In this document: positions 1 through 6,526 of the stretch, one piece after another
Layout: each line of letters opens with the position of its first letter
How positions within the stretch are numbered: position 1 is the stretch's first letter
Assembly: GCA_947175655.1 (NCBI GenBank)
Contig: CAMWNQ010000043.1
Location: 1-12,264, forward strand
DNA: 12,264 bases
Direction of reading: 5' to 3'
Source of the DNA: an uncultured Clostridia bacterium
GTDB taxonomy: Bacteria; Bacillota; Clostridia; Oscillospirales; Ruminococcaceae
Notes under the pieces: model-generated
What the model saw: the letters and a program-made list of their open reading frames with translations, nothing else
What the model was told of the DNA's origin: nothing
Databases searched by the model: none
Program-made: the position numbers and the translations under genes

Positions 1-412
1 CATCTATATCTGTATTCATATAAATATCAAGAATATCTGAATAATCACCAATATCAGCTTTCGACACTATAATCACTGGTTTAATATTTTTATATACTGA
101 TATTGCAATAAACTTGTCAAGCAGTAAAAAATCCGGTGAAGGCTTGCAGGTTGACACCACAAAAACAAGCTGGTCAAGATTTGCAAGCGGAGGTCTTATT
201 ATAACATTTTTTCTAGGATTTATTTCAGATATTATGTTATTTTCTATTGTAACATAATCACCTACTACAGGAGATATTCCTCTTTTTCTGAAAATTCCTC
301 TTGCTTTGCATTCAAGAATGCCGTTTGGAAATTCAGGGGACTCTATTGTATAGAGTCCCCCTATGGATTTTGTTATTAAAGCATTCTGAATCTTATTATT
401 AATAGTAGTCAT
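1..412 (-). CDS. rsgA: Ribosome small subunit-dependent GTPase RsgA (CpgA/YloQ), 5' part only
   Basis: RsgA is a circularly permuted GTPase that checks late maturation of the 30S ribosomal subunit. The 137 codons seen here give the N-terminal OB-fold (KSIGGLYTIES, then RGIFRKRGISPVVGDYVTI at about 38-56) and the start of the GTPase domain (ANLDQLVFVVSTCKPSPDF at about 77-95). The first nucleotide-binding motif is G4, as expected for a permuted GTPase; it reads SKAD at 117-120. The P-loop, switch regions and C-terminal zinc domain lie beyond the left edge. I place the start at the ATG at 412, which overlaps the prkC stop by 14 nt. Two more ATGs (415, 418) directly precede it in frame, and no Shine-Dalgarno is visible, so translation is probably coupled to prkC. 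A strong inverted repeat covers codons 18-26. Identity is confident; the exact start is not. Confidence 0.9.
   Translation of the reverse strand, partial: MTTINNKIQNALITKSIGGLYTIESPEFPNGILECKARGIFRKRGISPVVGDYVTIENNIISEINPRKNVIIRPPLANLDQLVFVVSTCKPSPDFLLLDKFIAISVYKNIKPVIIVSKADIGDYSDILDIYMNTDID
336..360 (-). other. Perfect inverted repeat / predicted RNA hairpin inside early rsgA
   Basis: GGGGACTCTAT (336-346) and ATAGAGTCCCC (350-360) are exact reverse complements separated by three bases, giving an 11-bp stem. It begins about 50 nt into rsgA and covers the codons for Gly18 to Pro26. On the sense (minus) strand it is not followed by a T-run, so it does not look like a standard intrinsic terminator for the operon. 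A pause, RNA-processing or translational-control role is possible but is inference. Confidence 0.6.
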
Positions 413-2708
413 CATCATCGTCGTCATCATCGTCATCATCGTCCCAATCACTATCTGAAGAAGAATCATCAGGGTCTACATAAGGTTCAGTAGGTTCAAT
501 ATATTCTGTAGTAGGTTCAATATATTCTGTAGGTGGTTCAATGTATTCTGTAGGCGGTTCAATGTATTCTGTAGGTGGTTCAGTAATTATTTCCTTATGG
601 TATCCATCTATTGAACTAAGTGCTGAGCCTACATCTTCCCAGTTTGTAACATAAGACGCCGTTGAGAAATCGAAAGTATAGTTACCAATTTTTGCACGTG
701 CATTATTATTCTGGTTAGTTATATAAACAGTAATTGAAATATCTTTTCCTGTACCTTTTACATTTACTGATGTACTGAGCATTTCAGGAGCTAATATAGT
801 ACCGCTTGATGAAATAGCTTTGCCTTCATTATCAGATAAGAAGTCAAGAATAAATCTTCCCTCAGCACTTTCAGGTAAATACAAATCAAATGCTACTTCA
901 CCGTCAGGGAACATTCCATTACTATAGTAAAGTATTAATTCTTGATCTGCTTCTATTACTGTACCTTTTGGTATGCTCTGTTCATAGATAAAGTTTTCCT
1001 TTTCATATGAAGGACCGTCTTTGAATGTAACATTTGTCATATTAAGATACTCACAAATCATTTCTGCTTCTTCAACAGTCTTTCCAACAAAATTATCAAC
1101 TTTAATCTGTTCCTTATTTACTCCGGCACTAATATAAAGAAGTATTTCAGTACCTGGTTCTACATCTGTACCTGCTTCCGGTTCAGTTCTTATAATATTA
1201 TCCTTCTGAATACTGTCACTTGTATCACGTCTTTCGTCCCATTTCAGCCCAACTTCTTCAAGTGTACGTTTGAATACAAGATAATTTATATCTGTTCCGT
1301 CTGGAACTTTTACTGTTTTCATACCACGACTTACTTTAACCTTTATAGTATCACCTTTATTAAAAGGAGTATCAGGTTCAATATCCTGTTCAAAAATACA
1401 GTTCTTTTCAATTTCATTATATTCCTGAGATTCTACAACGATATTCATAGACTGACCATATTTATTTACAGCTTCATTATAATCAACACCTATAAGATTA
1501 GGCATTTTATAATCAAATCTATTTCCTGTCTCTCCCTTGAACATTCCCATTACAAGAGAGGCCACAAATACAACACCTGCAATAATAACGGCAATAGTTA
1601 TGGCTGTAAGTACTGGAACTACAAGAGAACCTCTTTCTTCCTCATCATCTTCCTCATCATCTGGTTCGTTGTAAACTTCTTCAACAGGCTTACGTTTTTC
1701 ACGAACTTTACGACTTTGAGGTTCTTCAGCAACTACTGTTGTAGTTCTTCTTTCAGAACCTCCATTTTCTGCATTCTGGGATTCTGATGTATTAAAATAA
1801 CGTGTATTGTCATTGTCATCAAAAACAGTTACTTCGTTATCTTCTTCCTCTACATAATATCCAAATGACATTTCAGGGTCATTTTTAAACTGCTCTACAT
1901 CAATAATCATTGCAGATGCCGACTGATATCTGTCAAAAGGACTTTTTTCCATAGCTTTAAGTATAATTTCTTCAAGGCCTGCCGGAACATTAGCATTAAC
2001 AGCTCTTGGTCGCTTAGGAATTTGATTAATATTCATAACGGCAATCGATACAGAATTATCAGAATCAAAAGGTTTCTGACCTGTAAGCATTTCATAAAAC
2101 ATTACACCTACAGAATATATATCACTTTTTTCATCTGTAACTTCTCCTCTTGCCTGTTCAGGACTGATATAATGAACACTTCCTATAGCTTGGTCAGTAG
2201 CAGTTTTTCCGGTTTCTCTTGCAAATTTTGCAATTCCGAAATCCATCACTTTTACAGTACCGTCAGTAAGTATCATAATATTCTGAGGCTTTATATCACG
2301 ATGAACTATACCTTTTTCGTGAGCATGCTGTAAAGCACGAAGAATCTGTATTATAAAATGTATAGCATCTTTCCAGTTAAGAGCCTTTTCATTTTCTATA
2401 TAATCTTTAAGAGTAATTCCGTCAATATATTCCATAATGATATATTTAAGATTATCAGAAAACCCTACATCATATATTTTTACAATATTCGGATGCGAGA
2501 GTAAGGCTATAGCCTTTGATTCATTTCTGAAACGGCTTAAAAATTCCTCATTATTTGAGAATTCCGTTTTCAAGATTTTTATTGCAACAGTTTTATTGTC
2601 CACAACATCGTTGCCCCTATAAACGTCAGCCATACCGCCAACGCCTATAAGTTCAGTTATTTCATATCTGCTATCAAGCATTTGCCCGATGTTAGCATCT
2701 TTCTCCAT
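399..2708 (-). CDS. prkC: PASTA-domain Ser/Thr protein kinase PrkC/PknB (Stk1 family)
   Basis: Membrane kinase that senses cell-wall fragments through outside PASTA domains and phosphorylates cytoplasmic targets. Residues are numbered from the ATG at 2708 (769 aa). The kinase domain covers about 13-275: glycine loop GVGGMADVY (22-30), lysine K44, helix-C E63, HRDIKPQN (136-143), DFG (156-158) and SPE (182-184). A long acidic and basic juxtamembrane linker with a TTT cluster follows. One membrane helix lies near 362-388. Three PASTA repeats follow at about 399-462, 463-529 and 530-598. Next comes a beta-rich domain (599-705), possibly like the Ig-like end domain of B. subtilis PrkC. The tail has heptads of EPPTEYI type (710-742) and 12 consecutive Asp (756-767). 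A GTG at 2717 extends the frame by 3 codons, but it abuts AGGAG with no spacing, so ATG 2708 (spacing 8) is preferred. The gene follows stp closely and overlaps rsgA. Confidence 0.96.
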   Translation of the reverse strand: MEKDANIGQMLDSRYEITELIGVGGMADVYRGNDVVDNKTVAIKILKTEFSNNEEFLSRFRNESKAIALLSHPNIVKIYDVGFSDNLKYIIMEYIDGITLKDYIENEKALNWKDAIHFIIQILRALQHAHEKGIVHRDIKPQNIMILTDGTVKVMDFGIAKFARETGKTATDQAIGSVHYISPEQARGEVTDEKSDIYSVGVMFYEMLTGQKPFDSDNSVSIAVMNINQIPKRPRAVNANVPAGLEEIILKAMEKSPFDRYQSASAMIIDVEQFKNDPEMSFGYYVEEEDNEVTVFDDNDNTRYFNTSESQNAENGGSERRTTTVVAEEPQSRKVREKRKPVEEVYNEPDDEEDDEEERGSLVVPVLTAITIAVIIAGVVFVASLVMGMFKGETGNRFDYKMPNLIGVDYNEAVNKYGQSMNIVVESQEYNEIEKNCIFEQDIEPDTPFNKGDTIKVKVSRGMKTVKVPDGTDINYLVFKRTLEEVGLKWDERRDTSDSIQKDNIIRTEPEAGTDVEPGTEILLYISAGVNKEQIKVDNFVGKTVEEAEMICEYLNMTNVTFKDGPSYEKENFIYEQSIPKGTVIEADQELILYYSNGMFPDGEVAFDLYLPESAEGRFILDFLSDNEGKAISSSGTILAPEMLSTSVNVKGTGKDISITVYITNQNNNARAKIGNYTFDFSTASYVTNWEDVGSALSSIDGYHKEIITEPPTEYIEPPTEYIEPPTEYIEPTTEYIEPTEPYVDPDDSSSDSDWDDDDDDDDDDDDYY
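408..443 (-). repeat. GAY trinucleotide tract: poly-Asp tail of PrkC holding candidate rsgA starts
   Basis: Twelve consecutive GAT/GAC codons encode the Asp run at the PrkC C-terminus, just before Tyr-Tyr-stop. Read one base later, the same tract gives ATG and ACG codons. There are seven ATGs (first bases at 439, 436, 430, 427, 418, 415 and 412), all in the rsgA frame. Gain or loss of whole triplets would leave both reading frames intact. Confidence 0.85.
484..582 (-). repeat. 21-bp tandem repeat encoding EPPTEYI heptads in the PrkC tail
   Basis: Four near-identical 21-bp units (493-513, 514-534, 535-555, 556-576) start GGTTCAAT on the plus strand and are flanked by partial units. Differences between units are few (A/G at base 9 and changes in the last three bases). 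They encode Thr-Glu-Tyr-Ile-Glu-Pro-Pro/Thr in the extracellular tail. This in-frame minisatellite could change copy number without breaking the protein. Confidence 0.85.
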
Positions 2709-2716
2709 TTCATTCA

Positions 2717-2721
2717 CTCCT
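2717..2721 (-). promoter_or_regulatory. Shine-Dalgarno of prkC, deciding the start
   Basis: AGGAG on the minus strand ends on the G of an in-frame GTG (2717), leaving no spacing for that codon. The next in-frame start, ATG at 2708, lies 8 nt beyond it, a normal distance. It sits between the stp stop and prkC, which supports translation of prkC from its own site. Confidence 0.7.
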
Positions 2722-2725
2722 ATTA

Positions 2726-3451
2726 TTAATCAGAAATAAGTGCGACAGTTACATTATCCTGTCCGCCTTTGCTGAGAGCAAGCTGTATAAGTTTATCGGA
2801 AAGTTCATCAAATGAACTTCCTGATATTACTTCATATATTTCAGAATCAGTACTATAACCTGAAAGTCCGTCCGAGCATAACAAAAGATTTATTTTATTT
2901 TCATAATCAAGAATAAAAATGTCAACCATAACCGTTTTTTCAACTCCAACAGCACGAATAAGCATATTTTTCTGTGGATGAGAAATCATCTCATCAGCAG
3001 TTATCTTTCCCTGCTCATATAAAAGAGAAGCAACATTATGGTCAACAGTAATCCTATGCATACCGCTTTCAGTAATAATATAAGCCCTGCTGTCACCTAC
3101 ATTAGCTATAAATGCAGTTTTTGAAGTTACAAAAGCTGCAACGCAGGTTGTACCCATTCCAAAGTTTTTAAAATCAAGACGTGCCTTTGTGTAAATAACC
3201 GAGTTAGCCGCAGAAATTGAAGATATAAGAAGTTTTCTTATCTCATCATCTGAAAGATCATCACAGTAACCGCCTTCAAATCTTGCAAATACCTCATCAA
3301 TAGCCATAATACTTGCTTCTCTTCCGGCACGTTCACCACCCATTCCGTCACATACGACAACAAGAACATTGTCTCCAAAGAACTGAGATTTTACAGCATC
3401 TTGATTTTCTTCACGAGCCAGACCTATATCAGTAGCAGTTTTAACTTTCAT
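2726..3451 (-). CDS. stp: PP2C-family Ser/Thr protein phosphatase (PrpC/Stp)
   Basis: Metal-dependent cytoplasmic phosphatase that reverses PrkC phosphorylation. The 241-aa length is typical of bacterial single-domain PP2C enzymes. Metal-site motifs are all present: ENQD (15-18), CDGMGG (34-39, with D35), GDSRAY (119-124), CSDGLSG (192-198, with D194) and GGQDNVT (229-235, with D232). GTTCV at 100-104 matches the family's GTT signature. There is no signal peptide or membrane segment. The ATG at 3451 has an excellent ribosome site, GGAGG, 8 nt away and lying within the last codons of rlmN, which the gene overlaps by 11 nt. prkC follows after 17 nt, so phosphatase and kinase are co-expressed. 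Named prpC in B. subtilis. Confidence 0.96.
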   Translation of the reverse strand: MKVKTATDIGLAREENQDAVKSQFFGDNVLVVVCDGMGGERAGREASIMAIDEVFARFEGGYCDDLSDDEIRKLLISSISAANSVIYTKARLDFKNFGMGTTCVAAFVTSKTAFIANVGDSRAYIITESGMHRITVDHNVASLLYEQGKITADEMISHPQKNMLIRAVGVEKTVMVDIFILDYENKINLLLCSDGLSGYSTDSEIYEVISGSSFDELSDKLIQLALSKGGQDNVTVALISD

Positions 3452-4526
3452 AATTTACACCTCCAGTCTTTTCAAATTTAAGAGTATCACGCCGGAGTTG
3501 TCCGCACGCCGCATCTATATCACTTCCGAGCGTTCTTCTGACCGTTGCATTAAGACCCTTTTTTGAAAGATATTGTGCAAAGCTTTCAGCTTCCGATTTT
3601 TTTGAACTATAATTTCTTTCTCTTACTTTATTGACAGGTATAATATTTACATGACAATTCATACCTTTTAAAATTGAAACAAGATGATTTCCGTCTTCAG
3701 GAGAATTATTAACCCCATCAATAACAGCATATTCAAAAGTAATACGTCTTCCTGTTTTTTCTATATAAAACCTACACGCTTTAAGAAGTTCATCAATACT
3801 GTAACGGCGATTCACAGGCATAATCTTGCTTCTCTCGTCATCGTACGGAGAATGAAGAGATACAGAAAGAGTAAGTCCGAATTTTTCTTCTGCAAGTTCA
3901 TATATTTTAGGAACTATGCCACAGGTAGAAAGTGAAATGTGCCTTAAACTGAGATTATTGCCATTTTTATCCGAAACAAGTCTGAGAAATTTTAAAACAT
4001 TTTCATAGTTATCAAGAGGTTCGCCTATCCCCATAAGGACAACTCCTGAAACTTTTATATTTCTGTCTTTTTCTGTCATATAAATCTGCATAAGTATTTC
4101 TGAAGGTGTAAGATTTCTGACAAATCCGGCTATAGCCGAAGCACAGAAGTTACAACCCATTTTACAGCCTACCTGAGTAGAAACACATATGCTCATTCCA
4201 TAATGATATTCCATAAGAACAGTTTCAGCATAATTTCCGTCAGGGAGTCTATAAAGATATTTTACTGTATTATCTATAGAAGATTCAAGTCTTTTTGCAA
4301 TAAATAGACTTTTTATACAAAAAATATCTTTTAATTTAGTTCTTAATTGCACAGATATGTCAGTCATATCATCAAAGCTGAATACCTTTTTAATATGAAG
4401 CCATTGAAAAATCTGTTTTGCTCTGAACTTTTTTTCTCCAAGTTCAGCCATAACATTTTCCAGCTGTGGCAAATCAAGAGATAAAATATCGATTTTCTCT
4501 AAATCCTTTTTATTAAAATTATCCAA
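3441..4526 (-). CDS. rlmN: Dual-specificity 23S rRNA/tRNA adenine-C2 methyltransferase RlmN
   Basis: Radical SAM enzyme that methylates C2 of adenine 2503 in 23S rRNA and A37 in some tRNAs. The 4Fe-4S cluster motif CKMGCNFC puts ligands at C121, C125 and C128. MGIGEP (165-170) is the SAM-binding GEP motif. GSDIDAACGQL near the C-terminus carries C341, the cysteine that is methylated during the reaction. ETVLM (101-105) matches the conserved glutamate region before the cluster. The length, 361 aa, is normal. The start is TTG at 4526; the next in-frame Met is residue 25, inside conserved sequence. AAGGTGAT, lying in the end of rsmB, serves as ribosome site. The gene begins 4 nt after the rsmB stop and ends overlapping stp. 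Confidence 0.96.
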   Translation of the reverse strand: MDNFNKKDLEKIDILSLDLPQLENVMAELGEKKFRAKQIFQWLHIKKVFSFDDMTDISVQLRTKLKDIFCIKSLFIAKRLESSIDNTVKYLYRLPDGNYAETVLMEYHYGMSICVSTQVGCKMGCNFCASAIAGFVRNLTPSEILMQIYMTEKDRNIKVSGVVLMGIGEPLDNYENVLKFLRLVSDKNGNNLSLRHISLSTCGIVPKIYELAEEKFGLTLSVSLHSPYDDERSKIMPVNRRYSIDELLKACRFYIEKTGRRITFEYAVIDGVNNSPEDGNHLVSILKGMNCHVNIIPVNKVRERNYSSKKSEAESFAQYLSKKGLNATVRRTLGSDIDAACGQLRRDTLKFEKTGGVNYES

Positions 4527-4530
4527 GCAA

Positions 4531-4537
4531 TCACCTT
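4531..4537 (-). promoter_or_regulatory. Shine-Dalgarno for the TTG start of rlmN
   Basis: AAGGTGA on the minus strand lies just before the TTG at 4526 and overlaps the last codons and stop of rsmB. It supports the unusual start codon, because no ATG or GTG lies near the family's normal N-terminus. Confidence 0.55.
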
Positions 4538-5832
4538 AATTTTCTGAATTTTGAAATAAAAAATCCGTCACTGTTAAAATAATTTGGGAAAACTGATGCC
4601 TTATAACTGCCGAAAGGTTCACCAAGATTTTCAAGAAAAGAAACACCCTCTATTTCCTTGTGATTTTCAAGAAGCTTTTCAACAATATTGTCATTTTCAG
4701 CTTTTCGGAGAGTACAGGTGGAATAAACCAGCTCCCCTCCTGTTTCAAGATAATTCAAAGCGTTTTCAAGTATTTTATATTGAATATCAGGAAGTCTTTC
4801 AAAATCACTGAAATCTTTGTATTTAATTTCCGGCTTTCTTCTTACAACTCCGATTCCTGAACACGGAACATCACAAAGTATCTTTGAAAATTTAGGAAGA
4901 TTTTCATTAAATATCATAGCGTTACCTGTCATAGTCTTTATATTTAATATTCCAAGTCTTTCAGCACCATTTTTTATAAGTTCAACACGTTTTTTATGAA
5001 GGTCAAAGGCATAAATTTCACCTTTTCCATTCATCATCTCTGCTATAGTAAAAGCTTTTCCCCCTGGAGCAGAACATAAATCAAGAACTCTGTCATTTTC
5101 AGAAGGATTCAGAGCCATACAGCATAACTGTGATGATAAATCTTGAACATGGAAATAACCCTGTTTAAACTCCTCAAGGGATTTTACATTACCATTTTTA
5201 AGTCTATAGCAATTCGGAATAATATCAATTTTTTCAGCTCCGATATTTTTCATAACCTCTTCCGGATTTTCTTTAAGATTATTCAGCCTTACAGTAATAG
5301 GGGGTGTTTCAAGAGCATTTGAAAGAATTATATCCATTTTTTCGATTCCATAATCAGCAATCAAACTATCTACAAAATCAGTTTTTGCTGAATACTTAAT
5401 ACTTGAAGATATTAATATATCCCGTGGAACAGCATAATCCTTATTATTTCTGATAAATTTTCTTAAAACAGCATTTACAAATCCGGAAGCGCTTGATTTC
5501 TTAAATAATTTTACAAGGCTTACACTTTCATTTACAGATGCACTATCCGGAATATTATCAACATAAAGAATCTGATATATACCAATTCTTAAAATATTCA
5601 TAACAACAGAATCAATTTTCTGAACAGGTCTTTCGGTAAGCTGTGATATGATATGATCAAGAGTAATAAGTCGCTCAATTACTCCATAATAAAGTACAGA
5701 GCAAAGCTTTTTATCACGTTCATCAAGCTCTGAATTTTCCAGTCCTGAATTAAGCTGAATATTTGAATATCCATTGTTTTTAAAAGTTTTTTCAAGCAGT
5801 TCAACAGCAAGAAATCTTGCATTTTTCTTCAT
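4531..5832 (-). CDS. rsmB: 16S rRNA (cytosine-967 C5)-methyltransferase RsmB (Sun/Fmu)
   Basis: SAM-dependent methyltransferase making m5C967 in 16S rRNA. Numbered from ATG 5832 (433 aa), residues 1 to about 130 form the NusB-like RNA-binding domain (SVLYYGVIER, and the SVNES...KSSASGFVNAVLRK region). The Rossmann catalytic domain follows, with CSAPGGKA (253-260) for SAM, DVPCSG (321-326, with C324) and STCT (371-374, with catalytic C373). FFISKFRK is the usual C-terminal strand. A TTG at 5853 would add seven residues and overlap the upstream peptidase gene. AAGGA at 5842-5846 sits 9 nt before ATG 5832, and MKKNARFLAVELL is a typical RsmB start, so ATG 5832 is chosen. Flanked by the peptidase gene (4 nt) and rlmN (4 nt). 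Confidence 0.95.
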   Translation of the reverse strand: MKKNARFLAVELLEKTFKNNGYSNIQLNSGLENSELDERDKKLCSVLYYGVIERLITLDHIISQLTERPVQKIDSVVMNILRIGIYQILYVDNIPDSASVNESVSLVKLFKKSSASGFVNAVLRKFIRNNKDYAVPRDILISSSIKYSAKTDFVDSLIADYGIEKMDIILSNALETPPITVRLNNLKENPEEVMKNIGAEKIDIIPNCYRLKNGNVKSLEEFKQGYFHVQDLSSQLCCMALNPSENDRVLDLCSAPGGKAFTIAEMMNGKGEIYAFDLHKKRVELIKNGAERLGILNIKTMTGNAMIFNENLPKFSKILCDVPCSGIGVVRRKPEIKYKDFSDFERLPDIQYKILENALNYLETGGELVYSTCTLRKAENDNIVEKLLENHKEIEGVSFLENLGEPFGSYKASVFPNYFNSDGFFISKFRKLR

Positions 5833-5836
5833 AAGA

Positions 5837-6502
5837 TTAATTCCTTCTGCCAATATCTATAAGTCTCAGGAGCTGTGCTATTGCAGTAAACAAAGCTGCA
5901 ACATAAGTTAAAGCCGCCGCTGTGAGAACTTTTCTTGATTGTTTAAGTTCTTCAGTATCAAGATAACCGCTTTGTTCCAGGGTTTTCATAGCACGACCGC
6001 TGGCATCAAATTCGACTGGCAATGTTACAAGCTGAAAAACTACAACTGCTATAAAAAGCCAGATTCCAATTGTTATAAGCGGTCTGATACCTCCAAGAAT
6101 AATTCCTAAAAACACAAGAGGATATGCAAGGTTTGAACCTATATTTGTTATAGGAATTATTGCTGACCTTATTTTCATAGGTGTATACTGTTCAGCATAT
6201 TGTACTGCGTGACCGCATTCATGTGCTGCAACTCCGATTGCTGCTGCCGAAGACTTTCCATATACAGAATCCGAAAGTCTTACAACATTTGAAGAAGGGT
6301 CAAAGTGGTCTGTGAGATTACCATTTACTCTTTCAACAGAAACATGATGTAAACCGTTTTGGTCAAGAATCATTCTTGCAATCTGGTCAGCAGTATATCC
6401 TCTTTGATTCATAACATTACTATATTTTTTAAAAGTAGATTTTACATTAAAAGATGCCCAGAGAGCAACTAAAAAAGAAATTATAACAAGAAAATAACTC
6501 AT
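5837..6502 (-). CDS. Membrane zinc metallopeptidase, YugP family (Zn_peptidase_2)
   Basis: A 221-aa integral-membrane protein with the gluzincin-type signature HECGH at 94-98, preceded by AAIGVAA; H94 and H98 would bind zinc and E95 act as base. EFDAS at 164-168 is the likely third-ligand region. Hydrophobic stretches at about 2-18, 113-138, 141-163 and 193-215 suggest an N-terminal anchor and three later helices. These match the YugP/Zn_peptidase_2 family in length and layout; the natural substrate of the family is not established. ATG 6502 has GGAG 8 nt upstream. The gene sits between fmt and rsmB, a position it does not have in B. subtilis, where yugP is elsewhere. The family call is firm; any link to translation or quality control is inference. 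Confidence 0.9.
   Translation of the reverse strand: MSYFLVIISFLVALWASFNVKSTFKKYSNVMNQRGYTADQIARMILDQNGLHHVSVERVNGNLTDHFDPSSNVVRLSDSVYGKSSAAAIGVAAHECGHAVQYAEQYTPMKIRSAIIPITNIGSNLAYPLVFLGIILGGIRPLITIGIWLFIAVVVFQLVTLPVEFDASGRAMKTLEQSGYLDTEELKQSRKVLTAAALTYVAALFTAIAQLLRLIDIGRRN
5842..5846 (-). promoter_or_regulatory. Shine-Dalgarno of rsmB, favouring ATG 5832 over TTG 5853
   Basis: AAGGA on the minus strand is 9 nt from ATG 5832 but lies downstream of the alternative TTG at 5853. It overlaps the end of the yugP-like gene. Confidence 0.6.
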
Positions 6503-6526
6503 AGCAAAAGCTCCATTCTATAAAAA

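Noticed and set aside
336..360. The rsgA hairpin as an intrinsic terminator ending the operon
   Set aside because: It is inside the open reading frame, and the sense strand continues TGAATTTCC rather than a T-run.
2503..2516. 14-bp perfect palindrome AAGGCTATAGCCTT in prkC, sharing its core with a 12-bp palindrome at 4127-4138 in rlmN
   Set aside because: Both cores encode Ala-Ile-Ala with the codons GCT ATA GCC, which are palindromic by themselves. Two copies inside conserved coding sequence are explained by chance codon choice.
2709..2717. GTG at 2717 as the prkC start
   Set aside because: The AGGAG site ends on its first base, leaving no spacing; ATG 2708 has normal spacing.
5833..5853. 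TTG at 5853 as the rsmB start
   Set aside because: It would lie upstream of the only good ribosome site and overlap the previous gene; ATG 5832 gives the usual family N-terminus.
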